A DNA stretch of 24,205 bases. It comes from Kiritimatiellales bacterium (GTDB taxonomy: Bacteria > Verrucomicrobiota > Kiritimatiellia > Kiritimatiellales > Pontiellaceae). This document shows positions 14,378-20,829 of this stretch, piece after piece. Below the pieces are notes generated by a model. The model searched no databases. It saw only the letters and a list, made by a program, of their open reading frames with translations, and was not told the origin of the DNA. Positions within the stretch are counted from its first letter, which is position 1, and each line of letters starts with the position of its first letter. A program made the translations under genes and the position numbers. Location: contig JAIPIO010000013.1 of assembly GCA_021734595.1 (NCBI GenBank), positions 1 through 24,205 of the forward strand. Direction: 5' to 3'.

Positions 14378-14649
14378 TGTACACCCCGGTTTATACGAAG
14401 CAGTTTGGGAAGGATCTCAAGCGTTGCCAGCTTCGCGGCAAGGATATGGAGAAGTTCAAGATTCTTGCCCGGACGTTGCTTTCAGGGCAGGAACTCGATC
14501 CTATTCACCGTGACCACAAACTGGTCGGCAACTATCAAGGTCGACGGGATTGCCATATCGAGTCGGACTGGTTGCTGATCTACAAGGTTGGAGAAACCGA
14601 CTTGATCTTCGAGCGCATGGGAACCCATGCCGACCTGTTCAAGAAATAG
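14377..14649 (+). CDS. YafQ-family mRNA interferase toxin
   Basis: The product has 90 residues, the usual size of this RelE-superfamily ribosome-dependent mRNA endonuclease. The YafQ active-site set is intact: H47 (RDHKLVG), H60 and D64-W65 (DCHIESDW), H84 (GTHADLF) and F88. The toxin is therefore probably functional. ATG at 14377 overlaps the antitoxin stop by one base; a TTG one codon earlier is also possible. recD2 begins 29 bp downstream on the same strand. Confidence 0.93.
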   Translation: MYTPVYTKQFGKDLKRCQLRGKDMEKFKILARTLLSGQELDPIHRDHKLVGNYQGRRDCHIESDWLLIYKVGETDLIFERMGTHADLFKK

Positions 14650-14678
14650 ATGAACCGATAACAGCGACGAAGTTACCC

Positions 14679-16835
14679 ATGGACAAACTGGATGGACAGA
14701 TTGATCGCGTCGTTTTCCGTAACGAGGAAAACGGCTTTTGCGTATTGCGGGTAAAGGTGCGGGGCCACAAGGAACTCATCACCGTTACCGGGACTGTGCC
14801 GACCATCAATTCCGGCGAGTGGATGAGCGCCGATGGCGAATGGCTGATGGACCCGCGCCACGGGAGGCAGTTCAAGGCGGAGCAGATGCGGATGTCGAAG
14901 CCGGAGACGCTCGAGGGCATTGAAAAATACCTCGCCTCCGGAATGATCAAGGGGATCGGCAAGGAATATGCCTCCCGGCTGGTGAAAACCTTCGGGCGCG
15001 ATGTATTCGATGTGATTGAAAACTCCTCCGGCAAGCTCCTGAAAGTGGAGGGAATCGGCAAGATGCGCAAGGAGAGCATCAAGCAGGCGTGGGACGAGCA
15101 AAAGAGCGTCCGGCAGATTATGTCCTTTCTGTTCAGCCATGGCGTCAGCACTACCCGCGCATTCCGTATCCACAAGGTCTACGGCGAGAAGGCGATTGAG
15201 ATTGTCCAGCGCGATCCCTACTGCCTGGCGCGCGACATCCGCGGCATCGGTTTCCTGATTGCCGACCAGATTGCCATGAAGCTGGGCATTGCCAAGGATT
15301 CCGACCTGCGCGCCCGCGCCGGCATTGAATTTGTGCTCGGCGAACTGACCAGTAACGGGCACTCGGCCTACCAGCGCGAAGACCTGCTCGGGCGCACCGT
15401 GGAAATGCTGGAAGTCGATTATGAGATTATCGCCAAGGCGCTGGACCACTCGCTTCAAAATGAGCGGCTGATCCAACGGACCGACCTGCGCGGCCGCGAT
15501 CTGATCTATTTGCCTAAACTATACTTCGCCGAAATCGCCTTTGCCAAAAAAATCCAGGCATTGGAAAAAGGAAAGCATCCCTGCCCGGAGATCAAGTTCG
15601 ACAAGGCCGTCGAATGGGTGCAGCAGCAGTCCGGCATCACGCTGGCCGACTCGCAGCGCGGTGCGCTGAAAACCGCGGTGGAATCGAAGGTGATGGTGAT
15701 TACCGGTGGCCCAGGGGTTGGAAAAACAACCCTGGTGAACTCCATTCTGAAGATTTTCCGCGCCAAGAAGCTGCGCGTAGCGCTCTGTGCCCCCACGGGC
15801 CGCGCCGCCAAGCCGCTTGCCGAAACCACGGGGATGGAAGCCAAGACGATCCATCGCCTGCTGATGTACAATCCGCACAAGGGCGGCTTTGTCCATAACG
15901 GCGAAAACCCGCTGGAATGCGATGTGCTAATTGTGGATGAGTCGAGCATGATCGATATTGTGCTGGCATCGCAATTGACCGAGGCCGTTCCGCATCATGC
16001 AGCCATGATCATCGTGGGGGATGCCGACCAGCTCCCATCAGTCGGGCCGGGGCGGGTTTTGCAGGATTTGATCCACTCGGAAACGGTGCCGGTCGCGCAC
16101 CTCAACGAGGTATTCCGGCAGGCCGCGCAGAGCAAAATCATCACCAATGCCCATCTGATCAATCAGGGGCAGATGCCGGAATTGCCGGAAGACAAGGAAG
16201 TCAGCGACTTCTACTTTGTCGAGGCGGACGACCCCGACAAGGCGGTTAAGATCATCAGCAAGATGGTCAGCCGTTCCGTGCCGGAAAAGTTCCGGTTTAG
16301 CCCAATGGATGAAATCCAGATCCTGACACCGATGCAGAAGGGCGAGCTGGGCGCACGGAATCTCAACCAGGTGTTCCAGCAGCTGTTGAATCCGAATGGC
16401 GACAGCGTCGAGCGGTTCGGCATGGTCTATCGCGTGGGCGACAAGGTCATGCAGACCGAAAACGACTACGACAAGGATGTCTACAACGGCGACATTGGCC
16501 GCATCCATAAAATCGATGAGGAGCAGCGCGAGCTGTCCGTCAAATACGAGGATCGCTTGGTGGTTTATGATTTCCGCGAGCTGGACGAACTGGTGCTCTC
16601 CTACGCCATCACCATCCACAAAAGCCAGGGCAGTGAGTATCCCTGCGTCATAATTCCGCTGCACACCCAGCATTATGTTTTGCTCCAGCGCAGCCTGATC
16701 TACACCGCCGTCACCCGCGCGAAAAAACTTGTGATCGTCGTCGGCACCAAAAAAGCCCTCGGCCTCGCCATTACCCGCGCCGAATCCCGTGAGCGCGTCA
16801 CTACGCTCACCGACCGGTTGAAGGAATTTTCCTAA
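14679..16835 (+). CDS. recD2: RecD2-type ATP-dependent DNA helicase
   Basis: The protein has 718 residues and is a 5'-3' superfamily 1B helicase of the RecBC-independent RecD2 branch, involved in DNA repair and replication-fork integrity. The order is an N-terminal OB-like domain (about 1-75), helix-hairpin-helix repeats (about 80-200), Walker A GGPGVGKTT at about 343-351, Walker B LIVDESSM at about 417-424, a GDADQLPSVGPGRVLQDL motif III segment, an SH3-like insert, and the C-terminal motifs YAITIHKSQGSEYP and YTAVTRAKKLVIVVG. The start is the first ATG matching the family N-terminus (MDKLDGQIDRVVFRNEENGF). No good ribosome site precedes it, so it may rely on coupling to the toxin gene. Its stop overlaps the convergent symporter stop by 3 bases. 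Confidence 0.95.
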   Translation: MDKLDGQIDRVVFRNEENGFCVLRVKVRGHKELITVTGTVPTINSGEWMSADGEWLMDPRHGRQFKAEQMRMSKPETLEGIEKYLASGMIKGIGKEYASRLVKTFGRDVFDVIENSSGKLLKVEGIGKMRKESIKQAWDEQKSVRQIMSFLFSHGVSTTRAFRIHKVYGEKAIEIVQRDPYCLARDIRGIGFLIADQIAMKLGIAKDSDLRARAGIEFVLGELTSNGHSAYQREDLLGRTVEMLEVDYEIIAKALDHSLQNERLIQRTDLRGRDLIYLPKLYFAEIAFAKKIQALEKGKHPCPEIKFDKAVEWVQQQSGITLADSQRGALKTAVESKVMVITGGPGVGKTTLVNSILKIFRAKKLRVALCAPTGRAAKPLAETTGMEAKTIHRLLMYNPHKGGFVHNGENPLECDVLIVDESSMIDIVLASQLTEAVPHHAAMIIVGDADQLPSVGPGRVLQDLIHSETVPVAHLNEVFRQAAQSKIITNAHLINQGQMPELPEDKEVSDFYFVEADDPDKAVKIISKMVSRSVPEKFRFSPMDEIQILTPMQKGELGARNLNQVFQQLLNPNGDSVERFGMVYRVGDKVMQTENDYDKDVYNGDIGRIHKIDEEQRELSVKYEDRLVVYDFRELDELVLSYAITIHKSQGSEYPCVIIPLHTQHYVLLQRSLIYTAVTRAKKLVIVVGTKKALGLAITRAESRERVTTLTDRLKEFS
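15552..15566. repeat. Dispersed palindrome (one mismatch) inside recD2
   Basis: ATCCA-GGCAT-TGGAA is read as IQALEKG at about residues 292-298 of RecD2, in the segment just before the helicase core. It is isolated. Confidence 0.5.
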
Positions 16836-18250
16836 TCGTTGTTTTTGAACAGGCGGCTGGCTAGCAGTCCAATCGTGAAGGCGACGAGGAATGAAAAGGG
16901 GAAGTAGTAGACCCAGTGGGCCTCGACCACCTTTTGCAGCCACAGCGTGGCGGGAACGGAAACCGCGAGACCGACGAGCCAACCATAAAAGTTTCCGCGA
17001 CGCGTCAGAATCCCCAGCAGGAACAGGGCGAGTACCGGTGCGCTGAACAGGCTCATGAACGATGCGAACGCCTTGATGATTCCTCCCAGCGTTGAAACAT
17101 AGAAAGCCACTCCCGTGGCAAATACGCCCATCACCACCGTCAAAATCCGCGCCAGACGCACTTTGTGTTTCGCGGATTTCACGAAGTCGTTGATGATGAC
17201 CGTCGCGATGGAATTGATGCCGGAATCCATGCTCGACATGGCGGCGGCAAAGACGGCGGTGATGAGTAGCCCGGAGACGCCTTGCGGCAGGTAGTGGATG
17301 ATGTAGTAGGGCATGACTTTGTCGCCGGTGATGGATTCGGGAAGTTCCAATGGTTGGAAAAACGCGAAGAGCCCGAGGCCGATGAAGAGCAGCAACGCGA
17401 TGAGGAAGAAGTCGGTGCAGGCGTTGAAGCTGACGGCTTTGACGGTTTTACGCAGGGAGCCGGTGGCCATGAGCCGTTGGACGGTGACTTGGTCGGTGCC
17501 GTAGTCTTGCATGAGCTGGAAGAAAAACGAAACCGCAACGATGGGACCGGACATGGCGAATAGATTGATTTTCCAGTCGGCAATATGCAACCGTCCCGTT
17601 TCCCTGGCGAGCGCCATGATGGTTTCGGTTCCGCCATCGATGCCGTTGACCAGACTCACTGCCACCCAGATGGCGCCGCCGATGAGGATGACAAACTGGA
17701 CAACGTCGGTCCAGACGACGGCGGGAAGTCCGCCGGGTGCTGTGTAGGCCGTGGCGAGCAGGCCCATCATGCAGATGCAGGCCCACAGCGGAATGCCGGT
17801 AACGATCGACAATGCCATGGCGGGGGCGTAGACCACGGTACCTAGCCATCCGAGCCGCGCGAGCACGAAAAGAGCGGCCACACCGAAGTGCGCCGTTGGA
17901 CCGAAGCGTTGTTCGATGTATTCATAAGAGGTGGTAACGCGCAGGCGGTGGTAGAGCGGGTAGAACAGTAGCAGGATGAACGGCGCGACAATCGGGCTCA
18001 TGATGCAGACGATGATCAATGAAATGTTTTCGGAGTAGGCGGTGCCGGGCAGCCCGAGATAGGTGACGGCACTGGTGAGCGAGGCATACATACTCATGCC
18101 GACGGCCAGCCACGGCAGCTTCCTTCCGCCAAGGAAAAACATTTCGGCGCTGTCCTGTTTCCGGGCAAACAACAGGCCGATCAGTACCATGCCCGACAGG
18201 TAGATTGCCAGCACGGCATAGTTAAGTGCTCCGAATGAAACGCCTTGCAT
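16832..18250 (-). CDS. Sodium/solute symporter (SSS family)
   Basis: The protein has 472 residues with about 13 membrane segments and the SSS signature regions: FLGGRKLPWLAVGMSMYASLTSAVTYLGLPG, the YEYIEQRFG segment after TM3, the APGGLPAVVWTDVVQFVILIGG segment, and AAAMSSMDSGINSIATVIINDF. It takes up a solute with sodium across the inner membrane. Within the family it is closest in feel to the sialic acid, sugar or organic-acid branch; the substrate cannot be assigned. The start at 18250 lies 53 bp from a 38-bp palindrome, the same as the one ahead of the PaaX-like regulator gene. Transport is therefore probably controlled by that regulator (inference). A dispersed palindrome is read as FQPLE at about residue 298. 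Confidence 0.92.
   Translation of the reverse strand: MQGVSFGALNYAVLAIYLSGMVLIGLLFARKQDSAEMFFLGGRKLPWLAVGMSMYASLTSAVTYLGLPGTAYSENISLIIVCIMSPIVAPFILLLFYPLYHRLRVTTSYEYIEQRFGPTAHFGVAALFVLARLGWLGTVVYAPAMALSIVTGIPLWACICMMGLLATAYTAPGGLPAVVWTDVVQFVILIGGAIWVAVSLVNGIDGGTETIMALARETGRLHIADWKINLFAMSGPIVAVSFFFQLMQDYGTDQVTVQRLMATGSLRKTVKAVSFNACTDFFLIALLLFIGLGLFAFFQPLELPESITGDKVMPYYIIHYLPQGVSGLLITAVFAAAMSSMDSGINSIATVIINDFVKSAKHKVRLARILTVVMGVFATGVAFYVSTLGGIIKAFASFMSLFSAPVLALFLLGILTRRGNFYGWLVGLAVSVPATLWLQKVVEAHWVYYFPFSFLVAFTIGLLASRLFKNND
17345..17359. repeat. Dispersed palindrome inside the symporter gene
   Basis: The exact copy TTCCAATGGTTGGAA is read on the minus strand as FFQPLELPE, in a loop following a membrane segment of the symporter. 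Confidence 0.8.
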
Positions 18251-18303
18251 AGGTGGTTTTCTCTTTCTTTAGATTCCTGGTTGTGTCTGCTTTTCCACTG
18301 CCG

Positions 18304-18341
18304 ATCTAATTAGAATGCACGATCGTCAATTCTAATTAGAT
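18304..18341. promoter_or_regulatory. 38-bp palindrome (two mismatches), probable operator upstream of the symporter
   Basis: The right half is the same half-site, ATCTAATTAGAATTGACGA, as in the perfect copy at 19167; the left half has GC instead of TG. It overlaps the last codons and stop (QSN-stop) of the PaaX-like gene and lies 53 bp before the symporter start. A leftward TTGACG is present, but the matching -10 would be GATCGG, which is weak. Confidence 0.75.
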
Positions 18342-19156
18342 TGAACCAGCTTGGAATGCAATTCAACTGCAAGCTTCCGGTGCATTGTTACGACGCGCTC
18401 TCCGACATAGTTCTGTGGCCACAATGCTCTGGGTAAAAGAGGGTCGTTGACCAATGCGCACCGATAGGCATTTATTTCTTCGGTGGCGAGGGCGATCAGA
18501 TCCGTGGGGTCGGTTGCCGGTTGCGACAGGAGCTTGGCTTTGTTTTCCCCATACACATCGAGGAAGAGATTCTGCACCTCGTACAATGATTCGAAGTCCC
18601 ATGCATCGGATACAACTTTGTCTGACGGCATGCCCAGCACGGTTCGCGCTTCAAACAGGTAGGCGAAATCAAAAAGGGCGGCGGCGTGCGTCAGATCGTC
18701 GAATTCCGGACGTATGTCAACCGGCGTGACCCAAACGCTTTTTTGCAGGCATCCCAACCGGTGTTTACGAAGAAACGATCTGAGTACATTTCTGTAGTTC
18801 CGTTCCGATTCGGGAACATCGTACATCAGCAAATACCACAGTCCGTTCCACTTCCTGTTCCAGAATTTTTCAGGACGGAGATATTCGGCGATAGAATTGG
18901 TTCCATGATCGGTAATTTTAAGCACAGGAGTTTGTCCTGCACCTTTTTCGGATACAATGAGCCCCTGTTTTCTCAGTCGATAGACCGCGTTGTTATATGC
19001 ACTTCGATTGGGGTAGGACCGTTGATTAAGAAAGGCCCATGCGCCATGCGCAGCCATTGCGCCCAAGAGCTCCAGCAATTCGAGAAGATCCATGGCAATC
19101 TTCCGCTTTACGACAGGAATTGAGATGTCAGGGTGGTGGAATCGAACCCAGTTCAT
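18332..19156 (-). CDS. PaaX-like transcriptional regulator (winged helix plus Cas2-like domain)
   Basis: The protein has 274 residues. The N-terminal half is a winged-helix region (LLELLELLGAMAAHGAWAFL, then NRSAYNNAVYRLRKQGLIV). It is followed by a PaaX-type ferredoxin-like (Cas2-like) domain with WYLLMYDVPESERNYRNVL, FLRKHRLGCLQKSVWVTPVD and the acidic tail region. PaaX family members are ligand-responsive repressors that bind palindromes, the best known releasing DNA on binding phenylacetyl-CoA. This one is bracketed by two 38-bp palindromes. The upstream one holds a consensus-like promoter whose start would fall at the ATG, so the mRNA is probably leaderless; no ribosome site is present. 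Base composition looks less GC-rich than the neighbours by eye. The ligand is unknown. A direct role of the Cas2-like fold in DNA or RNA cleavage is not suggested by visible catalytic residues. Confidence 0.8.
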   Translation of the reverse strand: MNWVRFHHPDISIPVVKRKIAMDLLELLELLGAMAAHGAWAFLNQRSYPNRSAYNNAVYRLRKQGLIVSEKGAGQTPVLKITDHGTNSIAEYLRPEKFWNRKWNGLWYLLMYDVPESERNYRNVLRSFLRKHRLGCLQKSVWVTPVDIRPEFDDLTHAAALFDFAYLFEARTVLGMPSDKVVSDAWDFESLYEVQNLFLDVYGENKAKLLSQPATDPTDLIALATEEINAYRCALVNDPLLPRALWPQNYVGERVVTMHRKLAVELHSKLVQSN

Positions 19157-19163
19157 GCGATGA

Positions 19164-19192
19164 ATTATCTAATTAGAATTGACGATCGTCAA
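19164..19192 (-). promoter_or_regulatory. Promoter of the PaaX-like gene, embedded in the palindrome
   Basis: Read leftward, TTGACG (19192-19187) is separated by 17 bp from GATAAT (19169-19164). Transcription would begin about 7 bp further, at 19157-19156, on or next to the A of the ATG. The palindrome covers the -35 and spacer, so a bound regulator would block the promoter. Confidence 0.65.
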
Positions 19193-19204
19193 TTCTAATT
19201 AGAT
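19167..19204. promoter_or_regulatory. Perfect 38-bp palindrome, probable operator of the PaaX-like gene
   Basis: The half-site ATCTAATTAGAATTGACGA is followed by its exact reverse complement, centred at 19185/19186. It lies 11 bp before the ATG of the PaaX-like gene. The outer bases also match the other copy in inverted orientation (CCGATCTAATTAG on the left of the unit, CTAATTAGATCGG on the right). Confidence 0.85.
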
Positions 19205-19229
19205 CGGTGGTGCGGAGTATTTGGCAGTG

Positions 19230-20363
19230 CTAGTAAGATTCCACGAGGATATTCAGCAGTTGGTCGTCACTAAGTGGAACAGGATTGCCCTTCATGCTGC
19301 TGGCGTTCTTTGCCTGTTCGATAATATGCGGGAAATCGGCTTTTTTGACGCCGAGGGAAGAGAGCCCCGGCACGTTGAGTTCGGCGCAGAGTTTTTCCAA
19401 TGTCTGGAAACCATCGCTTCCAAGGAGTGTTTCCAACTCGCGAAACTTTCCAAGGATTGGAGGATTTTTATCCAGTTCTTCCAATGCTTGGAAGTTGGTT
19501 TTTACAACCATTGGAAGCAGGGCGGCGCAGACGGTGCCGTGAGGGACGTGGAACATGCCGCCGAGCGGGCCGGCGAAGCCGTGGACGGCACCGAGACCGG
19601 CGTTGGCCAGCGCCAGCCCGCCAAACAGACTGGCCAGCGCCATGTCTTCGCGGGCTGCGGCGTCGCTGCCGTCGGCATAGGCGCGGGGCAGGGCGCGGCC
19701 GGCCTTGCGGATGCCTTCGCGGCAGATTCCGTCGGTGAGCGGGTTGCTTTTGACCGAGACGAAGGCTTCGATCAGTTGGGTGAGGGCGTCAAGTCCGGTG
19801 GATGCCGTTATGGCCGGGGGCATGGACATGGTCAGTTCGGGATCAACGAGCGCGAGTGCCGGGAGCATGAGCGGGCTGCGCATGCTGACCTTGACGTTGT
19901 GTTCTTCCGAGAGCAGTACGGCGTTGCGGGTGACTTCCGCGCCAGTGCCGGCGGTGGTGGGCACGGCGATCAGGGGTGCGGCCCGGTTCTTCAAGGGTTG
20001 TCCGCTCCCGACCACTTCGAGATAATCCATTGGATTGCCGGGATTAGTGAGCAGGGCGGCGATGGCTTTCCCGGCGTCAATCACGCTGCCGCCGCCGATG
20101 GCGATGACGAAACCGCAGTTCTGTTCCCTGATCTGTTGCACGAGTCCGGTTATGTGGCCGATGGTCGGTTCGCCGCAGACGCTGAACTGCCGGGGGGAGA
20201 AACCGCGGTTTTCCAATGCCTGGAAAACCGGCGCGGAGCGCGCCGTGCTATTGCCGGTGATAAAGGCCGGTTTCTTTCCGAAGTCCGCGCAGATTCCGGG
20301 CAGTTCCCCGATTACACCGGGGCCGAAAACAATCCGCTGGCTGGTGGCAAACTCAAACTTCAC
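19230..20363 (-). CDS. Iron-containing alcohol dehydrogenase
   Basis: The protein has 377 residues and is a group III (Fe-type) NAD(P)-dependent alcohol dehydrogenase. It shows IVFGPGVIGELPGI at the start, the dinucleotide motif GFVIAIGGGSVIDAGKAIA, PTTAGTGAEVTRNAV, the metal-site region STGLDALTQLIEAFVS, and HGFAGPLGGMFHVPHGTVCAALLP. The start is GTG at 20363, preceded by GGAGA. Substrate possibilities include short-chain alcohols, lactaldehyde/propanediol or glycerol; none can be fixed. Its position beside the PaaX-like regulator and symporter suggests a shared catabolic role, but no palindrome lies in front of it. Five dispersed-palindrome sites fall in the gene, read as FQALE (47-51 and 291-295), PPILG (about 301-305), FQTLE (319-323) and a partial copy. 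The C-terminal half is otherwise normal in length. Confidence 0.93.
   Translation of the reverse strand: MKFEFATSQRIVFGPGVIGELPGICADFGKKPAFITGNSTARSAPVFQALENRGFSPRQFSVCGEPTIGHITGLVQQIREQNCGFVIAIGGGSVIDAGKAIAALLTNPGNPMDYLEVVGSGQPLKNRAAPLIAVPTTAGTGAEVTRNAVLLSEEHNVKVSMRSPLMLPALALVDPELTMSMPPAITASTGLDALTQLIEAFVSVKSNPLTDGICREGIRKAGRALPRAYADGSDAAAREDMALASLFGGLALANAGLGAVHGFAGPLGGMFHVPHGTVCAALLPMVVKTNFQALEELDKNPPILGKFRELETLLGSDGFQTLEKLCAELNVPGLSSLGVKKADFPHIIEQAKNASSMKGNPVPLSDDQLLNILVESY
19395..19516. repeat. Cluster of dispersed palindromes inside the alcohol dehydrogenase gene
   Basis: There are exact copies at 19395 (TTCCAATGTCTGGAA) and 19479 (TTCCAATGCTTGGAA), and one-mismatch copies at 19448 (TTCCAAGGATTGGAG) and 19502 (TTACAACCATTGGAA). 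A half copy lies at 19418. Start-to-start steps are 23, 30, 31 and 23 bp. Confidence 0.75.
20211..20225. repeat. Dispersed palindrome inside the alcohol dehydrogenase gene
   Basis: The exact copy TTCCAATGCCTGGAA is part of a longer perfect inverted repeat, GGTTTTCCA-ATGCC-TGGAAAACC (20207-20229). It is read as VFQALENRGF. Confidence 0.85.
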
Positions 20364-20390
20364 TTTATCGTCTCCGTTAGTTGGAGAGAG

Positions 20391-20418
20391 AGCATAATTT
20401 ACGTGTTGCCCATGTCGA
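20391..20418 (-). promoter_or_regulatory. Candidate promoter of the alcohol dehydrogenase gene
   Basis: Read leftward, TCGACA (20418-20413) is separated by 16 bp from TATGCT (20396-20391), giving a leader of about 20 bases before the GTG at 20363. It is a moderate match only. Confidence 0.3.
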
Positions 20419-20426
20419 GAATGATT

Positions 20427-20454
20427 TTGACAATAAGATTCAATGCGTTAAATT
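20427..20454 (+). promoter_or_regulatory. Promoter of the fmdB / ABC-class ATPase / dtd unit
   Basis: The consensus -35 TTGACA (20427-20432) is separated by 16 bp from TAAATT (20449-20454), 28 bp ahead of the ATG at 20483. Confidence 0.6.
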
Positions 20455-20482
20455 CCGTGGTCTTTTGCGATGGGGAGTACTG

Positions 20483-20776
20483 ATGCCGACATATGAATAT
20501 GAATGTACAAAATGTGGCCATGAATTTGAAGAATTTCAGAGCATGTCCGCCGAACCGCTTAAAACCTGCCCGGAATGCAAGGGAAAGGTGAAGCGTCTGC
20601 TGGGAACAGGTGCCGGCGTTCTTTTCAAAGGTTCCGGCTTTTACCAGACGGACTACCGCAGTTCGGCCTATAACAAAGCGGCATCGGCGGAAAAAGCGTC
20701 GGCAACTCCGGAGAAAAGCGCTCCGAAAAAGGATAAAAAGTCCGCTTCCAATAAGGAAAATAAAAAGGCAGAGTAG
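20483..20776 (+). CDS. FmdB-family zinc ribbon protein with Lys-rich tail
   Basis: The protein has 97 residues. MPTYEYECTKCGHEFEEFQSM...TCPECKGKVKRLLGTGAG is a canonical FmdB/CxxC_CxxC_SSSS zinc ribbon with two CxxC pairs, then the family's LFKGSGFYQTDYRSSAY segment. The last 30 residues are Lys/Ser/Ala-rich and probably unstructured. The ATG at 20483 follows GGGGAG. It is the first gene of a rightward unit with the ABC-class ATPase and dtd. It is the third gene of this family in the window. Function unknown. Confidence 0.92.
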   Translation: MPTYEYECTKCGHEFEEFQSMSAEPLKTCPECKGKVKRLLGTGAGVLFKGSGFYQTDYRSSAYNKAASAEKASATPEKSAPKKDKKSASNKENKKAE

Positions 20777-20829
20777 CCGTCCGATTTTATCAGGAATTGT
20801 TTGGCAATCTAAAACGAGGTGATTGGATT

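Noticed and set aside
14550..14678. Upstream extension of recD2 by 43 codons
   Set aside because: The extension lies inside the toxin gene in another frame. The RecD2 family begins at MDKLDGQI, and there is no start codon between the two.
14673..15476. Minus-strand open frame opposite recD2
   Set aside because: It is antisense to conserved RecD2 coding sequence, with low-complexity product and no ribosome site.
18332..19156. Cas2, i.e. part of a CRISPR-Cas adaptation module
   Set aside because: The Cas2-like segment is fused to a winged-helix domain as in PaaX regulators, there is no cas1 or repeat array, and the context is a transporter and a dehydrogenase.
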